In this document: positions 8,985-17,759 of the stretch, one piece after another
How the letters are laid out: each line of letters begins with the position of its first letter
Numbering within the stretch: the stretch's first letter is position 1
DNA from: Rhizobium lusitanum
GTDB taxonomy: Bacteria; Pseudomonadota; Alphaproteobacteria; Rhizobiales; Rhizobiaceae
Direction of reading: 5' to 3'
Assembly (NCBI RefSeq): GCF_014189535.1
Contig: NZ_CP050307.1
Location: 1,922,001-1,986,000 of the forward strand
Length of the DNA: 64,000 nt
Made by a program: the position numbers and the translations under genes
Notes under the pieces: generated by a model
The model's input: the letters and a program-made list of their open reading frames with translations, nothing else
What the model was told of the DNA's origin: nothing
Databases searched by the model: none

Positions 8985-10070
8985 TCAGCTTGCCTTAACT
9001 TCATTCCATACTTTCAGCCACTCCGAATAGTTGGCTGGCGCGACTGGCCACATGAAGGACTTCATCACATCCATGTCGTCGACGAAGATTGCTTCCTGCT
9101 GCTCCTTCGACAGGCTGTCTCGAATAATGGACGATGTGGTCGCATAGTTGCCGATCTTGGCGATCTGGGTCGCAAAGTCCGCGCCGAGCAGATAATCGAT
9201 GAATTTATAGCCGATCTCGGTCTTTTCGGGAGACAGTGTCGCCGGCATGGCAAAGCAGTCGCACCAGCCCATGATCCCGGCTTTCGGTTTCGCCATCCCC
9301 ATGCTCAGCTTGTCTTTAAGCGCGTCATAGGGGACCCGCCACGAAAACGCGCAGGAGACCTCGCCCGTTGCAAACAGGTTGGTGAGATCGCCGATCGTCT
9401 GCCAATAGGTACGCAGCAACGGCTTTTGCGCGATCAGCAGCTTCTTGGCTTCCGCCAGTTCCTTGGTCTCCATGAGGAACACCTTGTCGCGCGGTATGCC
9501 GGCGACAAGACCTGCTATGCCGATGGATTCCAGCGCATAGTCGCGCATGGCAAGCTGGCCCTTGTATTTCTCGTTAAACAGCGTCGTGTAGTCGGGCTCG
9601 CTCTCGAACCTGTCCTTGCGGTAGACGATCGGGTTGAGGCCCCAGAGATAGGGAACCGCAAAATGCTTGCCCGAGGCATCAAGAACCTTGGGCGTTGTCT
9701 TGAAGACATCGTACATTTTGGCGGCATTTGGGATTTTGCCCATGTCGATTTCTTCAAGCAGTCCGGCCTTGATGTAACGCCAGCTGCCGTTGAGGGACGG
9801 GTTGATCATGTCCCAGTCAGAGGCTGTCCCGGTTTTCAAAGCCGCGAACTGCGCGTCCTCGCTGGAGAGATATGACAGTTTCACCTTGACGCCCGTCCGC
9901 GCTTCGAACGCAGCGATGTATTCAGGATGCCCATTGGAATCCCAGGTGGCCCAGACCATCTCGGAAATGGCCGCCCGGGCGCTGCTCAATGATCCGAACA
10001 TCCCTGCTGCCGTACCGGCGGCAATCCCTGCAAGCACTTCACGTCGGGTAATTCCTGAACCGGCCATCAT
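8985..10070 (-). CDS. Periplasmic solute-binding protein, PotD-like, Tat-type signal
   Basis: 361 residues. The N-terminus carries twin arginines followed by a small-residue hydrophobic stretch (ITRREVLAGIAAGTAAGMFG) and an ARA-A cleavage-like site, suggesting Tat export. The mature part is a type 2 periplasmic binding fold of the spermidine/putrescine/iron family (DWDMINPSLNGSWRY, GLNPIVYRKDRF). It is the first gene of the operon running to 1137. Two adjacent ATGs (10070 and 10067) are possible starts, and the GAGGG upstream is better spaced for the second. The ligand cannot be deduced. Confidence 0.88.
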   Translation of the reverse strand: MMAGSGITRREVLAGIAAGTAAGMFGSLSSARAAISEMVWATWDSNGHPEYIAAFEARTGVKVKLSYLSSEDAQFAALKTGTASDWDMINPSLNGSWRYIKAGLLEEIDMGKIPNAAKMYDVFKTTPKVLDASGKHFAVPYLWGLNPIVYRKDRFESEPDYTTLFNEKYKGQLAMRDYALESIGIAGLVAGIPRDKVFLMETKELAEAKKLLIAQKPLLRTYWQTIGDLTNLFATGEVSCAFSWRVPYDALKDKLSMGMAKPKAGIMGWCDCFAMPATLSPEKTEIGYKFIDYLLGADFATQIAKIGNYATTSSIIRDSLSKEQQEAIFVDDMDVMKSFMWPVAPANYSEWLKVWNEVKAS

Positions 10071-10205
10071 GCCCTCATCTGGTTGGTATTGGATTGCAAC
10101 CAGTGTGGGCCGTTTGGAAAGAAACGACCATAACCGAACACAAATAGACTATATTGCACTGCGAAGAGGATCGGCAGCGGCGTGCTGACAGCGACCCAGC
10201 TCGGC

Positions 10206-11198
10206 TCAACCGAATGCGGGCGTTTTGGAACGCACGGATTTGATCGACTCCGACGCTGTTGTATCGCTGGCGCGAACGTCGGCCGCTACTGACTTTATCA
10301 TTTGTCGCAGCCAGACATGATCCGGCGACTGATGCTTGCACTCGTGCCAGAGCATATAGAACTGCATCTGTCCAAGTTCGCGAGGGGCCTCCAGAACGAC
10401 GAAGGGAAACGCTTGGGCGATCTGCTCGGCGAAAATTCGTCCGGTGGTGAAAACAAGGTCCGATTGGGCGAGGACATAGGGCGCGATCGCATATTCCGGG
10501 ACCGATGTGGCGATGTTGCGTTTGAGGCCGAGCTCGATCAGCCGCCCATCGATCGGGCTTAGGTGAGCGCGTTTATCTGGCGTCGGCGAAAGATGTTTTT
10601 CCGTAAGGAACTCTTCCATCCGGATAGGCTCGCTACGGCTCGCCAGTCTGTGGCTCGGGCGCACGACGCAGACAATATCGGTCGTCAGCAAAGGGGACAT
10701 CCTCAGATATTCCGGCGGATGCGGCCAGTTCCCAATAACCGCATCGATGGACCCGTCCGCCAACTGGCTGAGAAGATCGTCGTAGCTCGGCATATGGGAC
10801 GCATCAACGCCAACATTGGGCGCCTTCTGTGCAATCTTCCCGACAAGTTGCGGTAGAAAAACGGCGCCGAGGCAATTGTCGGCGATGATGCGGAAGTTTC
10901 GCTTGGCGTTTTTGGGATCGAAGGTCGGGTCGGGAGCAAGGTGCGTGTTGATCTGGCCGAGTATGTCGCGCAGCGTCTCCTTCAATGCCAGCCCCCGTTC
11001 CGTTGGCACCAGTGCACCGCCAGACCTTACCAACAACGGATCGTCCAGCATTTCTCGCAGCCTCTTGAGCGTGAGACTGACTGTCGGCTGAGCTTGCCCC
11101 AGGAGGTCGGCCGTTCGCGAAACGCTGCACTCCGTCAATAAGGTCAGCAACGTGCGCATCAACCGCACATCCAAAGTGCCATTTGCCTGCCTTGTCAT
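10206..11198 (-). CDS. LysR-family transcriptional regulator
   Basis: 330-residue LTTR. The N-terminal winged HTH is at about residues 8-65 (LLTECSVSRTADLLGQAQPTVSLTLKRLREML), followed by a LysR effector-binding domain (PBP fold) from about 95. It lies 135 nt upstream of the PotD-like operon in the same orientation and back-to-back with the BMP operon at 11412. It could control either unit; the position just ahead of the catabolic operon makes that the favoured target (inference). The effector would be the imported compound or an early metabolite. Confidence 0.9.
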   Translation of the reverse strand: MTRQANGTLDVRLMRTLLTLLTECSVSRTADLLGQAQPTVSLTLKRLREMLDDPLLVRSGGALVPTERGLALKETLRDILGQINTHLAPDPTFDPKNAKRNFRIIADNCLGAVFLPQLVGKIAQKAPNVGVDASHMPSYDDLLSQLADGSIDAVIGNWPHPPEYLRMSPLLTTDIVCVVRPSHRLASRSEPIRMEEFLTEKHLSPTPDKRAHLSPIDGRLIELGLKRNIATSVPEYAIAPYVLAQSDLVFTTGRIFAEQIAQAFPFVVLEAPRELGQMQFYMLWHECKHQSPDHVWLRQMIKSVAADVRASDTTASESIKSVRSKTPAFG

Positions 11199-11348
11199 CG
11201 TCCGCCGTCTCCATCATCGTGGGTTGCGATCGTCGATGGAACACGCATTTTTCGTGCCAATCTGAGATTGGAGGCGCCTTTCCTGTAATCCATCGTCTCG
11301 GTCGCCAGCACGGCGTCGGAATGCACATTCTTTGAGCCGTTCGATTGC

Positions 11349-11396
11349 TTGACACTTTTTTGGTCGCCCCATAGACTTTTGACCAAATGATCAAAA
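11349..11396 (+). promoter_or_regulatory. Sigma70-like promoter with overlapping RutR-like operator for the BMP operon
   Basis: TTGACA (11349-11354), a 17-nt spacer and TAGACT (11372-11377) form a good housekeeping promoter. Immediately after it, 11379-11394 reads TTGACCA-AA-TGATCAA, which differs at one base from the RutR consensus TTGACCA-N2-TGGTCAA known from E. coli. The operator covers the -10/+1 zone, the geometry of repression. The promoter is seen in the sequence. Binding by a RutR-type regulator is inferred, and no rutR gene is in the window. Confidence 0.6.
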
Positions 11397-11411
11397 ACGT
11401 GGGAACAGACA

Positions 11412-12398
11412 ATGACACATGACATCATTCTATCGCGCCGCGCGGTAATCGCCTCGGGCATCGCTCTTGGCGTCAGCGCGCTTGCGCCCGCCGCTCGGGC
11501 CGCCGCACCGCTGAAAGTCGCCGGCATTCATGCCTCCCCGGTGGAGAATGCGTGGAACTCCTGTCTGCACAAGGCACTTCAGGACGCGGCCAAGGAAGGT
11601 GTGATCGAGTATGTGTTCTCCGAGGGCGTATCGGGCACCGACTATCCGCGCGCCATGCGCGAATATGCTGAACAGGGCAACAAGCTGATCATCGGCGAGG
11701 CCTATGCGGTAGAAAAGGAAGCACGGCAGGTCGCCGCCGACTATCCGGACACCGCCTTCGTGCTCGGCTCCAGCGGGGAGGCCGCCGGCAACAATTTCGG
11801 CGTTTTCGGCACCTGGAACTATGACGGCGCCTATCTCGCCGGCATGCTCGCCGGCAAGATGACCAAGTCGAACGTCGTCGGCTCGGTCGGCGCGATCCCG
11901 ATCCCGGAAGTCAACATGCTGATCAACGCGTTTGCCGCCGGCGTCAAGGCGGTCAATCCCGACTGCAAGCATCTCGTCTCCTTCATCGGCACCTTCTTCG
12001 ATCCGCCGAAGGCGCGCGAGGCGGGCCTGGCGCAGATCGATGCCGGCGCCGACATCCTGTTCGGGGAACGCATCGGCACGGCGGATGCCGCCAAGGAGCG
12101 CAAAATCAAGTCGGTCGGCTCACTGATCGACTATACACCGCGCTACCCGGACACGGTGTTCGCCAATGCCATGTGGTATTTCCGCCCTATCCTCAATGCG
12201 GCGATCGCCGATGTAGCCGCCGGCAAACCGGTTGGGCGCAATTACACGGCCTATGGCCTGATGAAGGACGGCGGCAGCGACATCGTCTATGTGAAGGGCG
12301 TGGCTCCTGCGGACGCCGAAGCGGCGATGGAAAAGGTCCGCGCTGATATCAAGGCCGGCACCTTCGAGGTTCCCAAGGTGACGGAACAGCCGAAGTAA
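11412..12398 (+). CDS. BMP-family ABC transporter substrate-binding protein
   Basis: 328 residues of the Bmp/PnrA-like family (PF02608), which binds nucleosides, purines or autoinducer-type ligands. The N-terminus SRRAVIASGIALGVSALAPAARAA is a Tat-like export signal. Family features include KVAGIHASPVENAWN at the N-terminus of the mature protein, TAFVLGSSGEAAGNNFGVF and IGSVGAIPIPEVNMLINAF-like segments. First gene of a five-gene operon (binding protein, amidase, ATPase, two permeases). A purine or pyrimidine ligand fits the RutR-like operator upstream (inference). Confidence 0.9.
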   Translation: MTHDIILSRRAVIASGIALGVSALAPAARAAAPLKVAGIHASPVENAWNSCLHKALQDAAKEGVIEYVFSEGVSGTDYPRAMREYAEQGNKLIIGEAYAVEKEARQVAADYPDTAFVLGSSGEAAGNNFGVFGTWNYDGAYLAGMLAGKMTKSNVVGSVGAIPIPEVNMLINAFAAGVKAVNPDCKHLVSFIGTFFDPPKAREAGLAQIDAGADILFGERIGTADAAKERKIKSVGSLIDYTPRYPDTVFANAMWYFRPILNAAIADVAAGKPVGRNYTAYGLMKDGGSDIVYVKGVAPADAEAAMEKVRADIKAGTFEVPKVTEQPK

Positions 12399-12410
12399 CC
12401 CGGCCCGATC

Positions 12411-13835
12411 ATGCCCAGCCACCTATCCGCCGATGCCACCGACCTGGCCGACTCCATCAAGGCCGGAAAGCTCTCCTGCATGGACGCCATGCAGGCCGCT
12501 CTTTCCGTTCACGAGCAGCAGGCCGCTCTTGGCGCTATAGCCCATCTCGACACCGGGATGGGCCTTGCTTCCGCTCAGGCGCTGGATCTGGAGCGATCTC
12601 AGTCCCCGGACCGCTTTGCCGCCCGCTCCTTCGCCGGTGTGCCGACGCTTGCCAAGGATCTCGGCGGTCCCTTTGCGGGACTGCCGGTGACGGCTGGGTC
12701 GCGTCTGTTCAAGCGCGAGGGCGGCGAGGCCGATAGCGATCTTGCAAAACGGTTTCGCGAGGCGGGCTTCTGCCTCTTCGGGCTGACCACCAGCCCGGAA
12801 TTCGGCTTTTCCCTGGCATCCGAGCCCGCGATCGGCCCAATTTGCCGCAATCCGCTGGATCCTGCCCGCACCGCTGGCGGTTCATCGGGCGGTGCGGCGG
12901 CGGCCGTGGCGGCAGGTATCGTATCGATCGCGCATGCTACGGATGCCGGCGGCTCGATCCGCGTGCCAGCCGCGTGCTGCGGCCTTGTCGGTCTGAAGCC
13001 GACAAGGGGCGCGATGCCGGCCGGCCCTTACTTCGGCAACCATCTCGGCGGCATTGCCAGCGAGCTTGCCGTGACGCGCTCGGTGCGCGACGCAAGCCGG
13101 CTCCTTGAGGCCCTCAGCGGCGAAACCAAGGGGCCGTTTGCGGACATCGAACGGATCGCGGCACAACCGGGATCGCTGCGGATCGGCCTGCTTGCCGACA
13201 CTGGCTCAGGCTATCCCACCGCGCCCGAACGGCTACAGGCCGTCGAAGCCGCGGCGCGATTTCTGGAAACGCAGGGGCACCGGATCGTCCCGCTGGTCTG
13301 GAGCGATGTCGAACAGCCTGTCTTGGCCAGCGGACGCGCCTTTGGCGATATTGTCTCCGTCAATATTGCAGCCCTGGTGGATGGCCTCGACCTCGACATG
13401 CACGCCGCAGAAACGATGACCCAGGCTTTCATCCTGCGCGGACGCGCTATGCCGGCAACAGCGCTCTGGGATTCACTCAACGGCGCGGTGCAGGCAAGCC
13501 GCAGCCTTTGGACCCTCTTCGACAGTGTCGATGTCCTCCTGATGCCGATGCTTGCTGTAGCACCGCCGCTGATTGGATCCTTTCCCACTGATCATTCCGA
13601 TACGGAACTGCATCTCCACCGCATGACGGCTTTCGCGCCGCTCGCCTCGCTTGCCAATGTGTCCGGCTTTCCGGCCCTGACGCTGCCCTTCGGCGCCGAT
13701 GCCGAGGGCTTGCCCTTGCCTGTCCAGATCATGGCGCCGATGGGAAAAGATGCTCTTCTGCTCTCTCTCGCCACCCGGCTCGAGGCCGATGGACGCTGGC
13801 AGCATCGTTACCCGATCGCAGGGCTGACGGCGTGA
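12411..13835 (+). CDS. Amidase (amidase-signature family)
   Basis: 474-residue serine amidase. The Ser-cisSer-Lys apparatus is visible: catalytic Lys in PTLAKDLGGPF, the Gly/Ser-rich TAGGSSGGAAAAVAAG carrying the cis-Ser, and nucleophile Ser in DAGGSIRVPAACCGLVGLKPTRG. No export signal, so cytoplasmic. It is inserted between the binding protein and the ATPase of the BMP transporter, 12 nt after the former and overlapping the latter by 4 nt (GTGA). That position suggests that it hydrolyses an amide, ureide or carbamoyl bond in the imported compound. Family members act on many amides, so the substrate is unknown. Confidence 0.9.
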   Translation: MPSHLSADATDLADSIKAGKLSCMDAMQAALSVHEQQAALGAIAHLDTGMGLASAQALDLERSQSPDRFAARSFAGVPTLAKDLGGPFAGLPVTAGSRLFKREGGEADSDLAKRFREAGFCLFGLTTSPEFGFSLASEPAIGPICRNPLDPARTAGGSSGGAAAAVAAGIVSIAHATDAGGSIRVPAACCGLVGLKPTRGAMPAGPYFGNHLGGIASELAVTRSVRDASRLLEALSGETKGPFADIERIAAQPGSLRIGLLADTGSGYPTAPERLQAVEAAARFLETQGHRIVPLVWSDVEQPVLASGRAFGDIVSVNIAALVDGLDLDMHAAETMTQAFILRGRAMPATALWDSLNGAVQASRSLWTLFDSVDVLLMPMLAVAPPLIGSFPTDHSDTELHLHRMTAFAPLASLANVSGFPALTLPFGADAEGLPLPVQIMAPMGKDALLLSLATRLEADGRWQHRYPIAGLTA

Positions 13836-15358
13836 CCGAACCTGTCCTTGAAATTGAAAATGTCAGCAAGCGGTTCGGCGACACCGTCGCCAATGACGCT
13901 ATCTCGCTCACGCTTGCCAAGGGTGAGATCGTGGCACTGCTTGGCGAAAACGGTGCCGGCAAGACGACGCTGATGAGCATCCTCTTCGGCCATTACGTGC
14001 CGGATACCGGGCGCATTCTGATCGATGGCACCGAGCTGCCGCATGGCAAGCCACGCGCGGCGATTAGCGCTGGCGTCGGCATGGTGCACCAGCATTTTTC
14101 GCTTGCACCCAATCTGACCGTACTCGAAAATGTCATGACCGGCACCGAAAATCTCTGGTCGTGGAGATCCCGGACCGGCATTGCGCGCAGGAAGTTGCTG
14201 GCACTCTCCGCACGTTTCGGCCTGAAGGTCGATCCCGATGCCCGGCTCGGAGATCTCTCCGTCGGCGAACAGCAGCGCGTGGAAATCCTCAAGGCCCTTT
14301 ATAACGATGCTCGTATCCTGATCCTCGACGAACCGACCGCTGTGCTCACCAATATCGAGGCGGAGCACCTGTTTGCGACTCTCAAGGAAATGGCCCGCCA
14401 GGGCCTGTCGCTGATCTTCATTTCCCATAAGCTCGACGAGGTGATGGCCGCTGCCGACCGCATCGTCGTACTGCGCGGCGGCAGGATGGTGGCCGAGCGC
14501 GAAGCGTCGCGGACGAACAAGACGGAACTTGCAGAGCTGATGGTCGGCCATCGGGTGACGCGCCCGGTCCGAGAGCCGGGCACGCCGGGCGACGTCGCGC
14601 TTGAAGCACGCGACGTGACGGTCAGCATTGGCGGTGTCGAGCGACTGAAGAAGGTTAGCTTCAACCTGCGCGCCGGCGAAATTCTCGGCATCATCGGCGT
14701 CTCGGGCAACGGCCAGACAGCACTCGCGCAGATATTCTCCGGCACCCTTGCCCGCACATCGGGCGAGCTTCTCTTCTTTGGCAAGCCGATGGGTAACCCG
14801 GACGTCACCGAAATCGTGGGAGCAAGCATTGGTCGCATCCCCGAAGACCGCAACAAGGAAGGTGCGATCGGCGAGATGGCGATTTGGGAAAACGCCGTGC
14901 TGGAACGCCTTTCCTCCTTCTCGAAGAACGGGCTGGTCGACAGGAAGGCCGGCATCGCCTTTGCGCAGGACATCATCGCAGAGTTCGACGTACGCGGCGG
15001 CACTCCGGCAAGCCGCACCCGACTGCTGTCGGGCGGCAACATGCAGAAGCTCATTCTCGGTCGTAACCTCCATCAGCGCCCGAAAATCCTCATCGCCGCG
15101 CAGCCGGCGCGCGGGCTGGACGAAGGCGCGGTGGCCGCGGTTCAAGCCCGCATTCTTCAGGCACGTCGCCAGGGGACGGCGGTGCTGCTGATTTCGGAAG
15201 ATCTCGATGAGGTCATTGCCTTGGCGGATCGTATCCAGGCAATCGTCGGCGGCAGGCTGTCACCACCGGTCGACGCTAAGGAGGCGGATGCCCGCATGCT
15301 GGGCCTGATGATGGCCGGAGAGTGGTCGAAACCAGCGGAGGTCGGCCATGCGGTTTGA
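13832..15358 (+). CDS. BMP-type ABC transporter ATP-binding protein (two NBDs)
   Basis: 508 residues with two fused ATPase domains in the RbsA/NupO arrangement. Domain 1 (about 1-250) is canonical: GENGAGKT, LSVGEQQR, ILILDEPTAVL. Domain 2 (about 255-505) is degenerate as usual for the class: Walker A GVSGNGQT lacks the Lys, the signature is LLSGGNMQK, and Walker B is ILIAAQPARGLD without the catalytic Glu. It therefore probably has one working ATP site. GTG start overlapping the amidase stop. It powers the two permeases downstream. Confidence 0.92.
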   Translation: MTEPVLEIENVSKRFGDTVANDAISLTLAKGEIVALLGENGAGKTTLMSILFGHYVPDTGRILIDGTELPHGKPRAAISAGVGMVHQHFSLAPNLTVLENVMTGTENLWSWRSRTGIARRKLLALSARFGLKVDPDARLGDLSVGEQQRVEILKALYNDARILILDEPTAVLTNIEAEHLFATLKEMARQGLSLIFISHKLDEVMAAADRIVVLRGGRMVAEREASRTNKTELAELMVGHRVTRPVREPGTPGDVALEARDVTVSIGGVERLKKVSFNLRAGEILGIIGVSGNGQTALAQIFSGTLARTSGELLFFGKPMGNPDVTEIVGASIGRIPEDRNKEGAIGEMAIWENAVLERLSSFSKNGLVDRKAGIAFAQDIIAEFDVRGGTPASRTRLLSGGNMQKLILGRNLHQRPKILIAAQPARGLDEGAVAAVQARILQARRQGTAVLLISEDLDEVIALADRIQAIVGGRLSPPVDAKEADARMLGLMMAGEWSKPAEVGHAV

Positions 15359-16397
15359 ACGTCGCGAGCATCGCCCCCTCTATCTGATGATCCTGACACC
15401 GTTGCTCGCTGTCGTCGCTGCGCTGGCGCTCGCCGGCATATTGATCGCGATTGCCGGCGCGCCCGTTCTCGAGGCCTACCGACGCATCCTGATCGGCGCC
15501 TTCGGCTCGCGGCTTTCGACAACCGAGACGCTGACGCGCGCCACGCCGTTGATGCTGACGGGACTTGCGGCCGCCGTCGCCTTCCGCGCCCGGCTCTGGA
15601 ACATCGGTGCCGAGGGACAGTTCTATCTCGGCGCGATTGCCGTCGCCGCCTTCGGCTCGAACATGCTCGCTGGGTTACCGGCGCCGATCCTGATCCCGCT
15701 GCTACTGGTCATCGGCGCCGTCGCGGGGATGGTGCTGATCCTGATCCCGCTCTGGCTGAGATTGCGTTTCTCCGTCGACGAGGTGGTGACCAGCCTGATC
15801 CTCAATTTCATTGCCGTACTCTTCGTCTCCATGCTGATCGACGGCGTGCTCAAGGATCCCTCGGCCTTCGGCTGGCCGCAGTCCCAGGCGGTCGTCGATC
15901 ATGCCATGCTGCCGAAGCTGATCGCCCGCTCACGCCTGCATATCGGCTTTGTGATCGCCATTGCCCTGGCTGTTGTCGTCTATTTCATCCAGTCGCGCAC
16001 CGTCTTCGGCATGCGGTCGCGCGCCGCCGGCCTCAACCCTTCCGGCGCGGCCTTTGCCGGCGTGCGGTTGGGCAGCACACTCGTCAAGGTCGCCTGCCTT
16101 TCGGGTGGGCTTGCCGGGCTTGCCGGCGCGGTCGAAGTGATGGGCGTCAAGGGCTATGTGACCACCGACCTGTCGCCCGGCTTCGGCTATGCAGGCATCG
16201 TCGTCGCCATGCTCGCCAATCTCAATCCGCTCGGCGTGGTGTTGGCCGCCATCTTCACGGCCACCATGTTCGTCGGCGCCGATGGCATGAGCCGCAGCCT
16301 CGGCATCCCGACCTATATCGCCGATGTCACCGTGGCCCTGTCACTGCTCACCATGCTGATCGCGGTGTTCTTCACGCAATACAGGATCCGCCGATGA
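15348..16397 (+). CDS. BMP-type ABC transporter permease (NupP/YufP-like)
   Basis: 349-residue multi-pass inner-membrane permease of the branched-chain/ribose superfamily (BPD_transp_2). It has a family-typical RARLWNIGAEGQFYLGAIA motif near residue 82 and LAGLAGAVEVMGVKGY near 255. The start at 15348 lies 11 nt inside the ATPase gene and is preceded by a good GGAGG six nt upstream. It forms the translocation path with the next gene. Confidence 0.9.
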   Translation: MRFERREHRPLYLMILTPLLAVVAALALAGILIAIAGAPVLEAYRRILIGAFGSRLSTTETLTRATPLMLTGLAAAVAFRARLWNIGAEGQFYLGAIAVAAFGSNMLAGLPAPILIPLLLVIGAVAGMVLILIPLWLRLRFSVDEVVTSLILNFIAVLFVSMLIDGVLKDPSAFGWPQSQAVVDHAMLPKLIARSRLHIGFVIAIALAVVVYFIQSRTVFGMRSRAAGLNPSGAAFAGVRLGSTLVKVACLSGGLAGLAGAVEVMGVKGYVTTDLSPGFGYAGIVVAMLANLNPLGVVLAAIFTATMFVGADGMSRSLGIPTYIADVTVALSLLTMLIAVFFTQYRIRR

Positions 16398-17335
16398 GCG
16401 CGCTGTTCGACATCATCGCCTCCGCCGGGCTCTGGGCCGCCGTGCTGCGCATCGCGACACCGCTGATCTTCGGCACGTTGGGAGCCCTGCTTTGCGAGCG
16501 CGCAGGCGTGCTCAATCTCGGCATCGAGGGCATCATGACCTTCGGTGCGATGGCCGGCTGGCTGTCGGTCTATCATGGCGCCGATCTGTGGACCGGTCTT
16601 CTGGTCGCGGCGATCGCCGGTGGTGTCTTCGGCCTGCTGCATTCGGCATTGACGGTGACGCTCGGCCTGTCGCAGCATGTCTCCGGTCTTGGCGTGACGC
16701 TGTTCGCCTCGAGTTTCAGCTATTATGTCTTCCGGCTGGTCGTGCCGGTCGCCGGAACGCCGCCGACCATCGTGCCGTTCCAGCCGATCAGCATTCCCGG
16801 CCTGTCGACCCTGCCCTTCATCGGCCCGGCCTTGTTCACGCAAACCGCGCCAACCTATCTGGCGATCCTGGTTGCACTGCTCATGGCCTATATCATCTTT
16901 CGCACGCCGGTTGGGCTCGCGATCCGCATGACCGGCGAGAACCCGCATGCGGCCGAGGCGCAGGGCGTCAACCCGATGAAGGTGCGCTACGGTGCCGTGA
17001 TCGCCGGCAGCGCGCTGATGGGCATGGGTGGCGCCTTCCTCACGCTTTCCGCCTTCAACAGTTTCTTCCCGACTATGGTGCAGGGCCGCGGCTGGATATG
17101 CATCGCGCTCGTCGTCTTTTCCTCCTGGCGACCGGGCCGGGCGCTGTTCGGCGCCCTGCTTTTCGCCTTCTTCGACGCCTTCCAGCTCCGCCTACAAACG
17201 GCAGTGCAAGGCGTGCCCTACCAGATCTTCCTGATGACACCCTATGTCCTGTCCATCGTCGCGCTCGCCGTGATGAGCCGACGCGCCCGCGTGCCGCAGG
17301 CGCTGATGCAGCCCTATCGACGCGGCGAGAGATAA
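16394..17335 (+). CDS. BMP-type ABC transporter permease (NupQ/YufQ-like)
   Basis: 313-residue inner-membrane permease, second of the pair. Family features are the N-terminal CERAGVLNLGIEGIMTFGAMAGW motif and MGMGGAFLTLSAFNSF near residue 215. ATG overlaps the preceding TGA. Last gene of the BMP operon. No clean intrinsic terminator follows; a GCGCC half-stem ending in a run of T at 17432-17442 is the best candidate. Confidence 0.9.
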   Translation: MSALFDIIASAGLWAAVLRIATPLIFGTLGALLCERAGVLNLGIEGIMTFGAMAGWLSVYHGADLWTGLLVAAIAGGVFGLLHSALTVTLGLSQHVSGLGVTLFASSFSYYVFRLVVPVAGTPPTIVPFQPISIPGLSTLPFIGPALFTQTAPTYLAILVALLMAYIIFRTPVGLAIRMTGENPHAAEAQGVNPMKVRYGAVIAGSALMGMGGAFLTLSAFNSFFPTMVQGRGWICIALVVFSSWRPGRALFGALLFAFFDAFQLRLQTAVQGVPYQIFLMTPYVLSIVALAVMSRRARVPQALMQPYRRGER

Positions 17336-17759
17336 TCCGACGTTTCGCCTTCGGCAGGCATCGCGGCGATAAAGTATAGCGACGAGATACCTGTGGCGGC
17401 GCCCATCTCCTGACCTGCCACCAAGGTGACAGCGCCATTTTTGAGACGGTGTAGCGCCGGTCAAGCAAGTGGGGGCGTTGCGCCGAGCGGATTTAGGGCG
17501 TGCACTGCTGAGCCGTATCAATCTGGCCGTAGCCAAGATGACAATGACGCCCGCCGGTTAATGACAATCGGCGGGGTTGGACAAAAGCATCCCGACGCGA
17601 GATCGCCGCAGGCGCGGGCGAACGCCTGAAAGATTTGGAAAACCGTTCTTCACTCTTGCGAAGTACGTTCTGCGCCTTCGCCTTGAACCAAGGTCGGCGG
17701 ACTTGAACAGCATGCATCGCCCCTCGCCGGCGGTGATGGGCTCGCCGGCGCGACGTCTT
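17336..17759. other. Intergenic region, no intact gene
   Basis: 424 nt between the BMP operon and the small gene before groEL. The only coding signal is a short PAS-like remnant on the minus strand (listed separately). A weak stem with a T-run near 17394-17442 could terminate the BMP operon. Nothing else is recognised. Confidence 0.5.
17595..17684 (-). pseudogene. Possible PAS-domain gene remnant
   Basis: The minus-strand translation contains AQNVLRKSEERFSKSFRRSP followed by APAAIS, very like the start of a PAS domain in sensor kinases and cyclases (SEERFSKAF-type). The similarity ends after about 30 residues, and no continuation is found in any frame. Read as decayed debris of a signalling gene; chance resemblance is possible. 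Confidence 0.35.

Noticed and set aside
7846..9030. 394-codon open frame on the plus strand
   Set aside because: Mirror of the PotA-like gene; composition not protein-like.
10083..10112. Possible sigma54 promoter for the PotD-like operon (minus strand)
   Set aside because: The GG and GC elements are 12 bases apart instead of 10, so the spacing does not fit.
13808..15145. 445-codon open frame on the minus strand
   Set aside because: Antisense to the BMP transporter ATPase with intact Walker and signature motifs; no recognisable protein.
13832..15358. Degenerate second ATPase domain as a loss-of-function sign
   Set aside because: GVSGNGQT and AAQPARGLD are normal for the second domain of BMP/ribose-type ATPases.
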